Assembly: GCF_012932565.1 (NCBI RefSeq)
Contig: NZ_JABBYJ010000001.1
Span: 1,612,001 to 1,676,000, forward strand
From: Sneathiella limimaris
GTDB taxonomy: Bacteria > Pseudomonadota > Alphaproteobacteria > Sneathiellales > Sneathiellaceae
Direction of reading: 5' to 3'
DNA length: 64,000 nucleotides
Positions 17,094-25,383 of this stretch are shown in pieces. Below the pieces are notes generated by a model. That model was not told where the DNA came from, did no database searches, and saw only the letters and a list, made by a program, of their open reading frames with translations. Every line of letters starts with the position of its first letter. Within the stretch, counting starts at the first letter, position 1. Both the position numbers and the translations under genes were made by a program.

Positions 17094-17870
17094 TCAGCCA
17101 AGTCGTCCAAAGAACGTCATGCGGGCAGGCTCTGAAAGGGCGATACCCGGCTCGCTGTTATAGGCAAGGACAACCATCAGCCGGGTTTTTGATCCTTCTG
17201 TCGGGGTGACCCGGTGCAGGGAATTGCGGCCTCGAAAGAGGGACAGTGTTCCTTCCTCGATGGGCAGGGTGCTCACAGCTGTTGTCCCATTCAGGACGGC
17301 CTCGACCCCGTCGAAATTCATCTCCCCGGCATCTGCATCGCGCAAGTCACGGACATATTGAAATTCCCCGCCGCCTTCAGGGGCTTGCAGGAGCAAGGTC
17401 GTGGCAAAAGAGCTGTTATCAAAATGCCAGTTGAGCTCCCGCCCTTCATCGGCGAAATGCACGTTAATTCCGGCAAGCGGATCGGCATAAGGATAGATTG
17501 CTTCTTCGCCCACAACTTCAGCCACAAATTTCTTGAATTCCGGGCTATCATATAAGGCATGAAGGCCGGAGCCTTCGGGCACCTGGTCGGTGGTGATGCA
17601 GCCTTTCGTGGAGCTGAGCTGGCGATTGAAGATATGGTCCTCTGGCAGGTTCGGATCCGGATCGGTCAGGTAAATGTTATGGGTCTGGGCCGTGTAATAG
17701 ACCAGATCACTCTGCGCTTCCGCCTCCCGGATGATTTCTGAGCGGGCCTCGTCTTTTAAAAAACCGGGCAGCAGCAGGGAGCCATCCGCATCCAGTTTCT
17801 CCCGACATGCCTGAATAAAATCGGGCGAGGTGATCGGATAGGCTTCAAGATTGATCCAGCGATCCAGCAT
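17094..17870 (-). CDS. Fe(II)/2-oxoglutarate-dependent oxygenase
   Basis: A 258-residue protein with a jelly-roll iron site: H149 and D151 in LNWHFDNSSF, H219 in NSLHRVTPTEG and the 2-oxoglutarate-binding Arg230 in SKTRLMVV. This HxD..H..R set is complete, so it should be an active hydroxylase or halogenase-type oxygenase. D151 is retained, which argues against a halogenase, since those have Gly or Ala there unless HalD-like. It resembles the ArpA/HalD group of amino-acid and small-molecule oxygenases in overall layout. Monocistronic; substrate unknown. Confidence 0.85.
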   Translation of the reverse strand: MLDRWINLEAYPITSPDFIQACREKLDADGSLLLPGFLKDEARSEIIREAEAQSDLVYYTAQTHNIYLTDPDPNLPEDHIFNRQLSSTKGCITTDQVPEGSGLHALYDSPEFKKFVAEVVGEEAIYPYADPLAGINVHFADEGRELNWHFDNSSFATTLLLQAPEGGGEFQYVRDLRDADAGEMNFDGVEAVLNGTTAVSTLPIEEGTLSLFRGRNSLHRVTPTEGSKTRLMVVLAYNSEPGIALSEPARMTFFGRLG

Positions 17871-18074
17871 GGGGGTCCTCTTACATGTTTGGCTGCTTCC
17901 AAGGCCGCTTTAAACCGGCGTCAGATAAGGCTGTTGCGATATCCTCCAGTCTAAGGGTTTACAGCTAGAAATCCAGTCCTCAAAAAGGGATGTTTTTGTA
18001 TTAGAGATTAAAGGTTTTTAAAGAAAATTTCCCCAATATCTTACCTCGCAAGTCTGTCGTGGGAACATAGTCTA

Positions 18075-19067
18075 GTGTCGCAGCCGTATATCAGAAGTAG
18101 CCGCTTTTTGGATCTGGTAATCTGTTTTATCGGGATTGTTGTGGCGTTGGCGCTGTCCCACACCTTTGACCTCAGTGAAAGATGGATTGAGTTTTCAGAA
18201 TCCCATGAAGATTGGGAGCTTGATGAGGTCTTGATTGTCTGTGGTGCAGCTTCGGTGATGTTCTTCTGGTATGCACTGAGGCGGCGCAACGAGTTCCTGC
18301 GGGAATATGATCGGCGACTGGAAAGTGAGCTGAAGCTCCAGGCCGATATTGATACCAAAAAACGCATGGATGATTTGTCGTTACTGACGGCCGGCATTGC
18401 CCAGGAATATAACAACAAACTCGCTGTCATTATGGGAAATACTGAACTGCTGGCAGAGCGACTAGGGCCAGGCGTCCCTGAAACCCGTCATATTCTGGAC
18501 GCCGCGAAGCATAGTGCAGTTCTCACTCATCATTTGCTGGCGTTTTCAAAACAGCAGCAAATGTTTTCCAAACCAGAGGAAATGGCACAGCGTCTACAGG
18601 AAATTATTGATAAGGCCTCCCAAAAATATGGGTCAGGTCTGCAGTTCCATTGCGAGATACCTGACCAGTTCTCTCATGCCTTGGTCGACCGTTATCATCT
18701 GGAGGAGGCGATGATGGCCCTGATCGCTAATGCCTATGATGCCCGCTTGGATGATAATCGTATTGAGATTAATTGTCAGGCAGAGCGCCGCGAAGCGCCG
18801 GCGCAGGAGCCGGGCATGGCTGCTACCCAAAAAGACTACGTGCGGATTGATGTGCAGGACCATGGCAAGGGGATGCATGAGATTATCCGCGAGCAGGCGT
18901 TCGAGCCGTTCTTCACCACAAAGGATGTTGGCAAGGGCCTGGGTCTTGGGCTTTCCATGGTTTATGGTTTCGCAGCCCAGTCTGGCGGATTTGTCGAAAT
19001 CCAGTCTGAACTGAATAAAGGGACTAAAGTCTCCTTATTCTTACCCGCCGTGCAAGAGGCCGCCTGA
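18075..19067 (+). CDS. Membrane histidine-kinase-like protein with Gln in place of the phosphoacceptor His
   Basis: A 330-residue protein with a GTG start. Two hydrophobic helices (about 11-30 and 50-67) flank a short acidic loop, then come a coiled linker, an NtrB-type dimerisation helix and a HATPase_c domain. The ATPase boxes look intact: N box ALIANAYDA, G1 DHGKGM, F FEPFFTTK, G2 GKGLGLGLSMVYG. In the dimerisation helix the family motif GxAHDFNN reads GIAQEYNN; residue 110, where the phosphorylated His should be, is Gln (codon CAG at 18402-18404). It cannot autophosphorylate in the usual way. No response regulator is adjacent. Confidence 0.85.
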   Translation: MSQPYIRSSRFLDLVICFIGIVVALALSHTFDLSERWIEFSESHEDWELDEVLIVCGAASVMFFWYALRRRNEFLREYDRRLESELKLQADIDTKKRMDDLSLLTAGIAQEYNNKLAVIMGNTELLAERLGPGVPETRHILDAAKHSAVLTHHLLAFSKQQQMFSKPEEMAQRLQEIIDKASQKYGSGLQFHCEIPDQFSHALVDRYHLEEAMMALIANAYDARLDDNRIEINCQAERREAPAQEPGMAATQKDYVRIDVQDHGKGMHEIIREQAFEPFFTTKDVGKGLGLGLSMVYGFAAQSGGFVEIQSELNKGTKVSLFLPAVQEAA

Positions 19068-19565
19068 AGCATGTGGCAAGCACCAAAAGCCTCGCCAGAG
19101 GGGTGCTCTGCAAGGGCGTGATATCTATGTGGGTTAAGGGCGCCAGGATTGAATTTATTGTTATAATTCAATGATTTTAGGGCGCTAATTTCGGATTGAT
19201 CAACGGATCCTCTCAAAAAAGATCGCCGATGATGCGGTGACTTGATACGGTACTTCTGTTACTACTGCTGACTGGTTACGCGACTGGTGCATCACCGGCG
19301 ACAAGGTTATTTATCGTTGATTTTGCACGTGACGAATTTTGGATCAGATCTGTTGTACCGGTCTTTTGGAACGGCCCTGTCTTCCTTGGCTTCCTGCCAC
19401 TAGAGCCCTCTGTCCCCGGTTGAGTACTTGCCGATACAAGTTCCCGCCCGCACGATCCAGCGCCTGATCACCGGAGGCTGCCACCCCCACTCTTACGCAA
19501 GACGGCTCATGTGGGACCCCACCCCCAAAGCTTCAAGCCTTTTCCTCAAAAAAGTGGAATAAGTA
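19068..19565. other. Intergenic region without a recognisable gene
   Basis: About 500 bp between the kinase-like gene and the CMD gene. Short open frames occur: 19246-19318 reads YGTSVTTADWLRDWCITGDKVIYR then stop, and a frame ending at about 19424 is hydrophobic then Trp/Phe-rich. Neither has a start or RBS. The part from 19320 on is richer in C than the surroundings. It could be a decayed gene or an unannotated RNA; I cannot tell. Confidence 0.4.
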
Positions 19566-20132
19566 TTATTTATTAGTCGCTGACAACCTGTCTGGAAAGG
19601 GTTTGGCGAAGGTTTCATTGGGAAGTTTGGCCACATTCGCGACCATGCTCACCGTGTGATAGGCGCCAACCAGATTGATAAGTTCAAGTTGCTGCTCCCG
19701 GCTCCAGTCACTGGTAAATTCGAGCCATTCGGCTTTGCTCAAATCCGCCCGGTCAATCAGGGTATCCAGGCACCGGATCAGGCGGTATTCTTCTGGGGTC
19801 CAATGGGCTGGGTCGATTTTATCCCGGCAAAGGTCCCTCAACTGAGTGTCCGAAAACCCGGCCGCTTGTTGAAAGACAGCGGCGTGTATGCCCCATTCAT
19901 ATTCGCAGCGGTATCTTGCTGTAATGCGGTGAATAGCGATTTCCCGGATCCGCAGGGGCAGGGGACTTTCCTTGTCGAGCAGGTTGGGGACCCCGTTTTT
20001 CAAAAAGCGCTTACTGTTGGCAAAAGTGCGAAACAGGCTGAGCAGATATCCCTCAACCCGCGGGTAGGGCGCCAGCATGTCTTCAATCTCTGCAGAGAAG
20101 GGGGCGGTCAGGGGGGTAAGTGGATTGCTCAT
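19566..20132 (-). CDS. Carboxymuconolactone decarboxylase-family protein (AhpD-like)
   Basis: A 188-residue all-helical protein. The CMD core is visible at ITARYRCEYEWGIHAAVFQQAAG and in the closing AYHTVSMVANVAKLPNE. Only one Cys is in the core, not the CxxC pair of AhpD, so a peroxidase-reductase role is uncertain. It is transcribed divergently from an HxlR regulator, with two palindromes between them. This fits a regulator/target pair responding to reactive electrophiles or oxidants. Confidence 0.85.
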   Translation of the reverse strand: MSNPLTPLTAPFSAEIEDMLAPYPRVEGYLLSLFRTFANSKRFLKNGVPNLLDKESPLPLRIREIAIHRITARYRCEYEWGIHAAVFQQAAGFSDTQLRDLCRDKIDPAHWTPEEYRLIRCLDTLIDRADLSKAEWLEFTSDWSREQQLELINLVGAYHTVSMVANVAKLPNETFAKPFPDRLSATNK

Positions 20133-20147
20133 TGGGGGATCCTTGTG

Positions 20148-20189
20148 CTACAAAATGTGTAACAGACATATATGCTACATTTTTTGTAG
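20148..20189. promoter_or_regulatory. Paired palindromes, likely HxlR operators (CTACA-N5-TGTAG)
   Basis: Site 1 at 20148-20162 reads CTACA-AAATG-TGTAA (one mismatch). Site 2 at 20175-20189 reads CTACA-TTTTT-TGTAG (perfect). Centres are 27 bp apart in the 75-bp divergent intergenic region between the CMD gene and the HxlR gene. The spacing of the half-sites suits a winged-helix dimer. Confidence 0.75.
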
Positions 20190-20207
20190 CGTCAAGAGAG
20201 GTTTGTA

Positions 20208-20534
20208 ATGGCAAAATTACCGGGTCATCCGGTTCGGGGATCGACGACAGGCCGTCCGATCATGGCGCTTCTGGATCTGCTTGGGCAGCGCTGGACGCTT
20301 CGCATTTTGTGGGAACTGAAGGCGGGCGCCATGACCTTTAGAGCCCTCAGGGAGGTGTGTGATGGGGTGTCGCCGACGTTACTCAACACGCGGCTGAAAG
20401 ACCTTCGTCAGGTGCAGTTTGTGGAACTGACGGATAGTGGATATGCCCTGACCAAAATGGGGCGAGAACTGGTTGAGGAATTTTCCGCTCTGGATCGATG
20501 GGCGGAAGGGTGGGCCAAGACACTCAATCAATAG
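20208..20534 (+). CDS. HxlR-family transcriptional regulator
   Basis: A 108-residue winged-helix protein. The HxlR core is LLDLLGQRWTLRILWELKAGAMTFRALREVCDGVSPTLLNTRLKDL, followed by the wing (VELTDSGYALTKMGREL). There is no extra sensor domain. It lacks the N-terminal Cys of HypR/YodB-type redox sensors. It probably represses itself and the divergent CMD gene through the paired palindromes upstream. RBS gagagg precedes the ATG. Confidence 0.92.
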   Translation: MAKLPGHPVRGSTTGRPIMALLDLLGQRWTLRILWELKAGAMTFRALREVCDGVSPTLLNTRLKDLRQVQFVELTDSGYALTKMGRELVEEFSALDRWAEGWAKTLNQ

Positions 20535-20634
20535 GGCGAACTTGCGAGGCGGACATCCGCTTGCTTTCTCGGACCTCTGATCCAAGTGAGGGGCATGAGC
20601 GTAAACCTAATACCAGCTAAGTGGAGGCCCGAAC

Positions 20635-21192
20635 ATGCGTTTCGTTTTTAGTCTGGTCGTGGCCCTGATCCTGTTCCCGGCGGCGACCCTGGCAAGTGAC
20701 CTTTCGTTAGCCAAGGAGCCTGGCTATTTTGTCATGCTCCGACATGCCTATGCGCCGGGAACAGGTGACCCAGCAAATTTCAGCCTGAACGATTGTCAGA
20801 CCCAGCGAAACCTGAACGCGGAAGGTCGGGATCAGGCCAAAACCATTGGTGATCTTTTTCGGCAGGCGGGAGTGAAATCTGCAGATATATACAGCAGTCA
20901 GTGGTGCCGATGCATGGATACAGCCTGGGAAATGGAGCTTGGGGATGTAAGGGAGCTACCGCCGCTGAATTCTTTCTTTGGACGGTATGAACGGGAAGCT
21001 GGCCAGATGAAGGATCTAAGGGACTGGTTGAGTAAACAGCCCCTTCAAAAGCCGCTGATCCTTGTCACTCATCAGGTTGTGATGACCTCGCTTACGGGTG
21101 TCTTTCCCAGTTCCGGCGAGATTTTCATCCTTAAACGATCAGAAAATGGGAATTTAGATCTGGTGAAACGCATTCGCACGCTTGAGCGTTAA
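20635..21192 (+). CDS. Secreted histidine phosphatase-family protein
   Basis: A 185-residue protein with a signal peptide (about 1-20, cleavage near TLA/SDL). The phosphohistidine motif is LRHAYAPG (His37), with a second conserved His in LVTHQVVM. Residues SSQWCRCMDTA form the helix that carries phosphate-binding arginines. Branch-2-like periplasmic phosphatases share this layout; substrate unknown. Its stop codon overlaps that of the convergent SMR gene. Confidence 0.85.
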   Translation: MRFVFSLVVALILFPAATLASDLSLAKEPGYFVMLRHAYAPGTGDPANFSLNDCQTQRNLNAEGRDQAKTIGDLFRQAGVKSADIYSSQWCRCMDTAWEMELGDVRELPPLNSFFGRYEREAGQMKDLRDWLSKQPLQKPLILVTHQVVMTSLTGVFPSSGEIFILKRSENGNLDLVKRIRTLER

Positions 21193-21527
21193 TGAACCAC
21201 CTTTGAAAAGAGATTAACAACAAGAACGCCGGCGAGGATCAGACTGAGGCCTGCGATGGCAGGTAAGTCCAGTTTCTCCCCAAACCATAGCCAGGAAATC
21301 AAGGCGATTAATACGATCCCCAGCCCAGACCAAATTGCATAAACCACACCTGCGGGCATCACCCGCAAGGGGTAGCTCAGGAGGTAAAAAGCAATGCCAT
21401 ATCCGATGATTGTCACCAGACTGGGATAGAGGCGCGAGAAACTTTCCGAGCGGGCCAGAGAAAGGGTGGCGATCACTTCTGCGGCGACTGCCGCGATCAG
21501 AAAACTATAGGTAAGGCTGAGTGGCAT
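21189..21527 (-). CDS. Small multidrug resistance (SMR) family efflux protein
   Basis: A 112-residue inner-membrane protein with four helices. The essential Glu lies in the first helix (IAAVAAEVIATLSL), and the fourth ends with GLSLILAGVLVVNLFSK. The signature VMPAGVVYAIWSGLGIVLIAL is clear. SMR dimers export quaternary cations or guanidinium by proton exchange. The start at 21527 has a gaaagggaag RBS; the frame extends 42 bp further upstream but has no RBS there. Confidence 0.92.
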   Translation of the reverse strand: MPLSLTYSFLIAAVAAEVIATLSLARSESFSRLYPSLVTIIGYGIAFYLLSYPLRVMPAGVVYAIWSGLGIVLIALISWLWFGEKLDLPAIAGLSLILAGVLVVNLFSKVVH

Positions 21528-21714
21528 GCGACTTCCCTTTCGCTGAATACAAACTGAACGCAGCAGCATAGGGGTCTAAAATTGCCGGGGCAAGGGTGGC
21601 TGAAGGGGACAGAGCTTGTGGCCTAAGAGCCGTCATTTTCGCTTCACAGTGCGGGTGTATCCAGTATTATAATTATCTTAAAGGTTATCCGAATGTCAGA
21701 GGGGGAGCTGCATC

Positions 21715-22431
21715 ATGAATAACGGACCCAGTCTTCGGCGGGAAACCCGCTATGGCATGCCAGCCGCCGACCAGATCCTGTTTAACCGGCATTATGTGCT
21801 CGGCTATTCCTACTATTTTCGGCAGGCCAAATGGGCACTGGAGATTGTCGATCCGGATACCACCGGGCTGGAGCGGGCAGATAATTTTCGCCCCGATTAC
21901 CGCATTCCCCAGATGTTTCGTGCTGACAAGGCGGATTATGTGCATTCCGGCTATGATCGGGGCCATCTGGTCGCCAGCGCGAACCAGATTGAGACGGAAA
22001 TCCAGAATAGCGAGACCTTTTTGCTCTCCAACATGTCGCCGCAGCAGCCCCAGTTTAACCGCCGGCATTGGCGCAATCTGGAAACAGAGGTTCGCCGCCT
22101 CAACGACTTTGAACATATTCTGGAAACCTACGTAATTTGTGGACCCATCTTCTATTTTGACCAGCCCGTTGATTTTATTGGGGCGGAGGATGATAACGGC
22201 GTGACGCTCCCCATCCCCAATGCCTACTTCAAATCTATCCTGACCGAGGATAAGCGCGGCAATCTACATATGTGGTCTTTCATCCTGCCGAACGAGGATT
22301 TGGGCCAGCCTTTTACTTACTATCAGGTGCCGACAAGCAAGGTCGAGCAATATGCCGGAGTGGAGCTTTGGGACCGGCTGGTCGGATCTGAGATCATGGA
22401 AGAGAAAGACAGCCTCCGCACCATGTGGTGA
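21715..22431 (+). CDS. NUC1-type DNA/RNA non-specific endonuclease
   Basis: A 238-residue beta-beta-alpha-metal nuclease. The catalytic motif is DRGH (residues 81-84) in SGYDRGHLVASAN, followed by the metal-binding Asn region SNMSPQQPQFNRRHWRNLE. The enzyme should cut DNA and RNA without sequence preference using one Mg ion. Bacterial members are normally secreted, but no signal peptide is visible after the well-placed RBS (agggggag) and ATG. Confidence 0.88.
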   Translation: MNNGPSLRRETRYGMPAADQILFNRHYVLGYSYYFRQAKWALEIVDPDTTGLERADNFRPDYRIPQMFRADKADYVHSGYDRGHLVASANQIETEIQNSETFLLSNMSPQQPQFNRRHWRNLETEVRRLNDFEHILETYVICGPIFYFDQPVDFIGAEDDNGVTLPIPNAYFKSILTEDKRGNLHMWSFILPNEDLGQPFTYYQVPTSKVEQYAGVELWDRLVGSEIMEEKDSLRTMW

Positions 22432-22446
22432 GGGGGCTAAAGCCTA

Positions 22447-23700
22447 CTACATCAAGTCTTCCTCAAACGGGAAGAGGCTGAGGAGTTCGGTGCCGGTTTC
22501 GGTGATGAGCAGTTGCTGTTCCAGCTTAACCCCCTCTCTGCCGCCGGTAGCGCCGATATAGCTTTCAACGCAGAGGGTCATGCCCGGCTCAACCACCCCG
22601 TCATAGCCTGCATCGGCAAAATCCCTGTGGTGATAGAGATAGGGGTATTCACCAGTCATGCCGCAGCCATGGGCGGAGAGATAATAGCGGTTGGGCTCAT
22701 ATATCTCCGGGATGTTCCAAGCTTTGTCGGAATATTCCCGAAAGGTGAGGCCGGGCTTCAGAATATCCATATTATGATGGAGCTGTTCAAGCGCAGTTTT
22801 GTAGAGGGTGCGTTGGTCATCGGTTGGTTTGTCCGGGCCGGAATGGAAGGTGCGGGAAAAGTCAGAGTAATACCCGTGACAGCCAACAACATCGGTATCG
22901 AGCAGGATCAGGCAATTTTCCCCGATCACATGGGACGAGCTTTCCTGAAACCACGGATTACTGCGTGGGCCTGAATTGAGGAGCCGGGTTTCACAATAAT
23001 CGCCGTTTCGGGCAATGACCGATTGATGCAGGACGGACCAAAGCTCATTTTCCGTGATGCCAGGGCGAATGGCGGCGCGCATATCTGCAACCGCAGCCTC
23101 GGTTGCGCGTAAAGATGCGATGACGCATTTTATCTCCTCATCAGACTTGATGGAGCGGGCCATCTCAACTGGCTCTTGCGCATCGACAATCTCGAACCCT
23201 TCGGCTTTAAGGGCGATGGCGCTGCCTGCGTTGAGCCGCTCAAGCCCGACACGGGCACCTTTTCCAACGAGGGCGGCGATCAGGTTGCCAATGTCTGCCG
23301 CCCAGGCTTTTTCCCGCGCTTCGATATCCGCACCGGCAGCAACAAAGCTTGCGGTGCTGGAGGGGCGAACTTCATCCACCGTCTCGTACCCTTCAGCCAG
23401 ATGCAGGCAGCCGGTAAATTCAAACAGGATGGATTTATCCGCCGTGAGAAGGAGATACCGGGCCGGGGCGTTGCGCATGGAAAAGACCTGCATATTGCGG
23501 GTCCCGGTGGCGTAGCGAATGTTAATGGGGTCGGAGAGAATGACGGCCCCGATATCGCGTTTGTTCATTTCCGCGCGGACCCGCCCAAGGCGATACAGGC
23601 GAACAGCGGCAAGGTCGATGTCGACACTTTCCGGGGCTAGATCCAGGAGCGCCAGATCCGGGTGTGTGCCCCGATCCGCATGCCAGTCCAGTTTGCTCAT
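22447..23700 (-). CDS. DddP-like M24-family metalloprotein
   Basis: A 417-residue pita-bread (M24, creatinase/prolidase) protein that aligns over its length with the DMSP lyase DddP. All six metal ligands recalled for Roseobacter DddP (D295, D297, D307, H371, E406, E421) have counterparts at a constant offset of 27: D268, D270, D280, H344, E379, E394. The substrate-cavity motif SGPRSNPWFQE is also shared. The catalytic base D377 corresponds to Gly350 (HGCGMTGEYP). It is therefore a DddP relative whose DMSP-cleaving activity is doubtful; peptidase or C-N hydrolase activity is possible. Monocistronic. Confidence 0.85.
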   Translation of the reverse strand: MSKLDWHADRGTHPDLALLDLAPESVDIDLAAVRLYRLGRVRAEMNKRDIGAVILSDPINIRYATGTRNMQVFSMRNAPARYLLLTADKSILFEFTGCLHLAEGYETVDEVRPSSTASFVAAGADIEAREKAWAADIGNLIAALVGKGARVGLERLNAGSAIALKAEGFEIVDAQEPVEMARSIKSDEEIKCVIASLRATEAAVADMRAAIRPGITENELWSVLHQSVIARNGDYCETRLLNSGPRSNPWFQESSSHVIGENCLILLDTDVVGCHGYYSDFSRTFHSGPDKPTDDQRTLYKTALEQLHHNMDILKPGLTFREYSDKAWNIPEIYEPNRYYLSAHGCGMTGEYPYLYHHRDFADAGYDGVVEPGMTLCVESYIGATGGREGVKLEQQLLITETGTELLSLFPFEEDLM

Positions 23701-23779
23701 ACCCGTCCCCGTTTCTGTTTTTAGCCACTGTCACGCATATCAGGGTAAGCTGGAGTTTGGGCTGCTGTAAACACAAGAA

Positions 23780-23816
23780 AAGTCGCCCGGCCAAGGGGAG
23801 GCGGCACGGGCGACTT
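23780..23816 (-). terminator. Rho-independent terminator after the MATE gene
   Basis: Stem AAGTCGCCCG/CGGGCGACTT (23780-23789 with 23807-23816). Read on the minus strand it is followed by a T-rich stretch (ttttcttg). It lies about 38 bp beyond the MATE stop codon. Confidence 0.75.
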
Positions 23817-23853
23817 AAGGCCTGCCAAATGGGAAGAGGCAGGAGGAAAAAGC

Positions 23854-25257
23854 TTAGATGTGTCGGTTGGCGTGACGCCAGGCGCCAAGGGCGAGGGCGA
23901 GGGCCGGTACAACACCAAAGAAACAGAGCGAGCCTGAGACAAAATAAAGGAGCTGGCTGAAATCGATGCCGTGATCGCGGACGAAATAACCGCCAATCCC
24001 AACCGCGATGACAAGCCGGCCAACACCGGCAAGGACGGGCCAGATGACCGCATGCGCTCCTTGCGATGCGAAATAAAGAGACAGGCCAAGACCAAAGAAG
24101 AAATAGGCGGGGCCAACTGTTGTGAGGTAAAGGTTCGCAGCCTCCAGCACGGTGGCGCTATCTGAATAAAGCGCAGTCCAGAAACCCGGGAACAGATAGA
24201 CAAAAACACCGATCACAGAGCAGGAGACGGCGGCGAGAATGGCGCCGGTCCAGCCAACCCGCTCTGCCCGGTGGATCTGACCCGCGCCGATATTACTGCC
24301 GATCATGGAGATGAGGGCAGCGCCAATTCCAAAGACCACAGGGATCATGATAAATTCAAGCCGAGCCCCAATCCCAAACCCGGCAATGGCGGCATTACCA
24401 AAGCGGCTGATGAGCGCGGTTAGAAGAACGGCTGTGGTGATGGTGAGAAAAGGATTGATCGCAGCCAACCCGCCAACGCGCAGAAGGTTCCGAATAAGGG
24501 TTTTGTCCAGCGTCATATCAGGGCGTGCAAAGCTGATCCCGGTGCTGCCATTCCAGATCTTGAGGCCAGTGATCAGGGTTCCCGCGATCATGGCAATGAC
24601 AAGGCCAAGGCCAACGCCAGCCACCCCAAGGGCAGGCAAGCCAAACCAGCCAAGGGTCAGCGCACCGCTTATGGTGATTTGTAAAAAGGCAGTGATAATC
24701 ATGCCAACGGCCGGAGTTTTCATATCGCCGGTTCCGCGCAAGAGACTGCAGAAAATATTGAAAAACCAAAGGGAGATAATCCCGCCAAACGCGGTATGGG
24801 CGTAGGCTTCGGCGTGATCAAGGGCGGCCCCCTTGGCGCCAATGGCAGCAGCAATATCCCGGGCCCAGAAGGTAGAGATCAAGGTAAAAAGAAGCGCGCC
24901 AATGATGGCAATGGCAACCGCATGCCAGACGATTCGATGGGCAAGCCGAACGTCACCGGCGCCAAGGGCGCGGGCGGTTGTAGCTGCGATGACCCCACCG
25001 ATGGAGCCGTTGCTGAGCATATTCATCAGCATGACCAGCGGAAAGATCACGGAAAATCCGGCGAGGGCGTCAGTCCCAAGCTGTCCCACATACCACATTT
25101 CGGCAATGGCGACGGCCGCCAATAACAGGAACCCCACCATAGTTGGTGCCGCCAATTTGAGGAGCATGGGCAGAATGGACCCGTTCAGGATTGCCGCCAT
25201 GCGAAGGGATTGGGCCGAGGGGGCGGGACTTATGCCGTCAGTTTCCAGCGTTGCCAT
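23854..25257 (-). CDS. MATE-family efflux transporter
   Basis: A 467-residue inner-membrane protein with 12 predicted helices in two homologous bundles (for example MLLKLAAPTMVGFLLLAAVAIAEMWYVGQLG and its counterpart later). NorM/DinF-type proteins export cationic drugs or metabolites with Na+ or H+. It is divergent from an HxlR-type regulator, with two palindromes between them, so its expression is probably induced when the regulator binds a ligand. Confidence 0.92.
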   Translation of the reverse strand: MATLETDGISPAPSAQSLRMAAILNGSILPMLLKLAAPTMVGFLLLAAVAIAEMWYVGQLGTDALAGFSVIFPLVMLMNMLSNGSIGGVIAATTARALGAGDVRLAHRIVWHAVAIAIIGALLFTLISTFWARDIAAAIGAKGAALDHAEAYAHTAFGGIISLWFFNIFCSLLRGTGDMKTPAVGMIITAFLQITISGALTLGWFGLPALGVAGVGLGLVIAMIAGTLITGLKIWNGSTGISFARPDMTLDKTLIRNLLRVGGLAAINPFLTITTAVLLTALISRFGNAAIAGFGIGARLEFIMIPVVFGIGAALISMIGSNIGAGQIHRAERVGWTGAILAAVSCSVIGVFVYLFPGFWTALYSDSATVLEAANLYLTTVGPAYFFFGLGLSLYFASQGAHAVIWPVLAGVGRLVIAVGIGGYFVRDHGIDFSQLLYFVSGSLCFFGVVPALALALGAWRHANRHI

Positions 25258-25291
25258 TTAAAGGTCCTGTTCTTGTTATTTTTTTATTTGA

Positions 25292-25337
25292 GTTCATTTT
25301 TTGAACTTAATTAAGTTTTAGGTTCATATTTTGAACC
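25292..25337. promoter_or_regulatory. Paired palindromes, likely HxlR operators (GTTCA-N5-TGAAC)
   Basis: Site 1 at 25292-25306 is GTTCA-TTTTT-TGAAC. Site 2 at 25322-25336 is GTTCA-TATTT-TGAAC, extended by a flanking G/C pair. Both are perfect. Centres are 30 bp apart in the 126-bp divergent region between the MATE gene and its HxlR regulator. Architecture equals that of the pair at 20148-20189, with different half-sites. Confidence 0.8.
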
Positions 25338-25383
25338 TGTCAAGCTATAATGACTGTCAGTTCCAGTTAAAGAAGGATCGCTT

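Noticed and set aside
22447-23700. Plain call as an active DMSP lyase DddP
   Set aside because: Metal ligands match but the catalytic Asp is Gly, so the functional name would overstate what the sequence supports.
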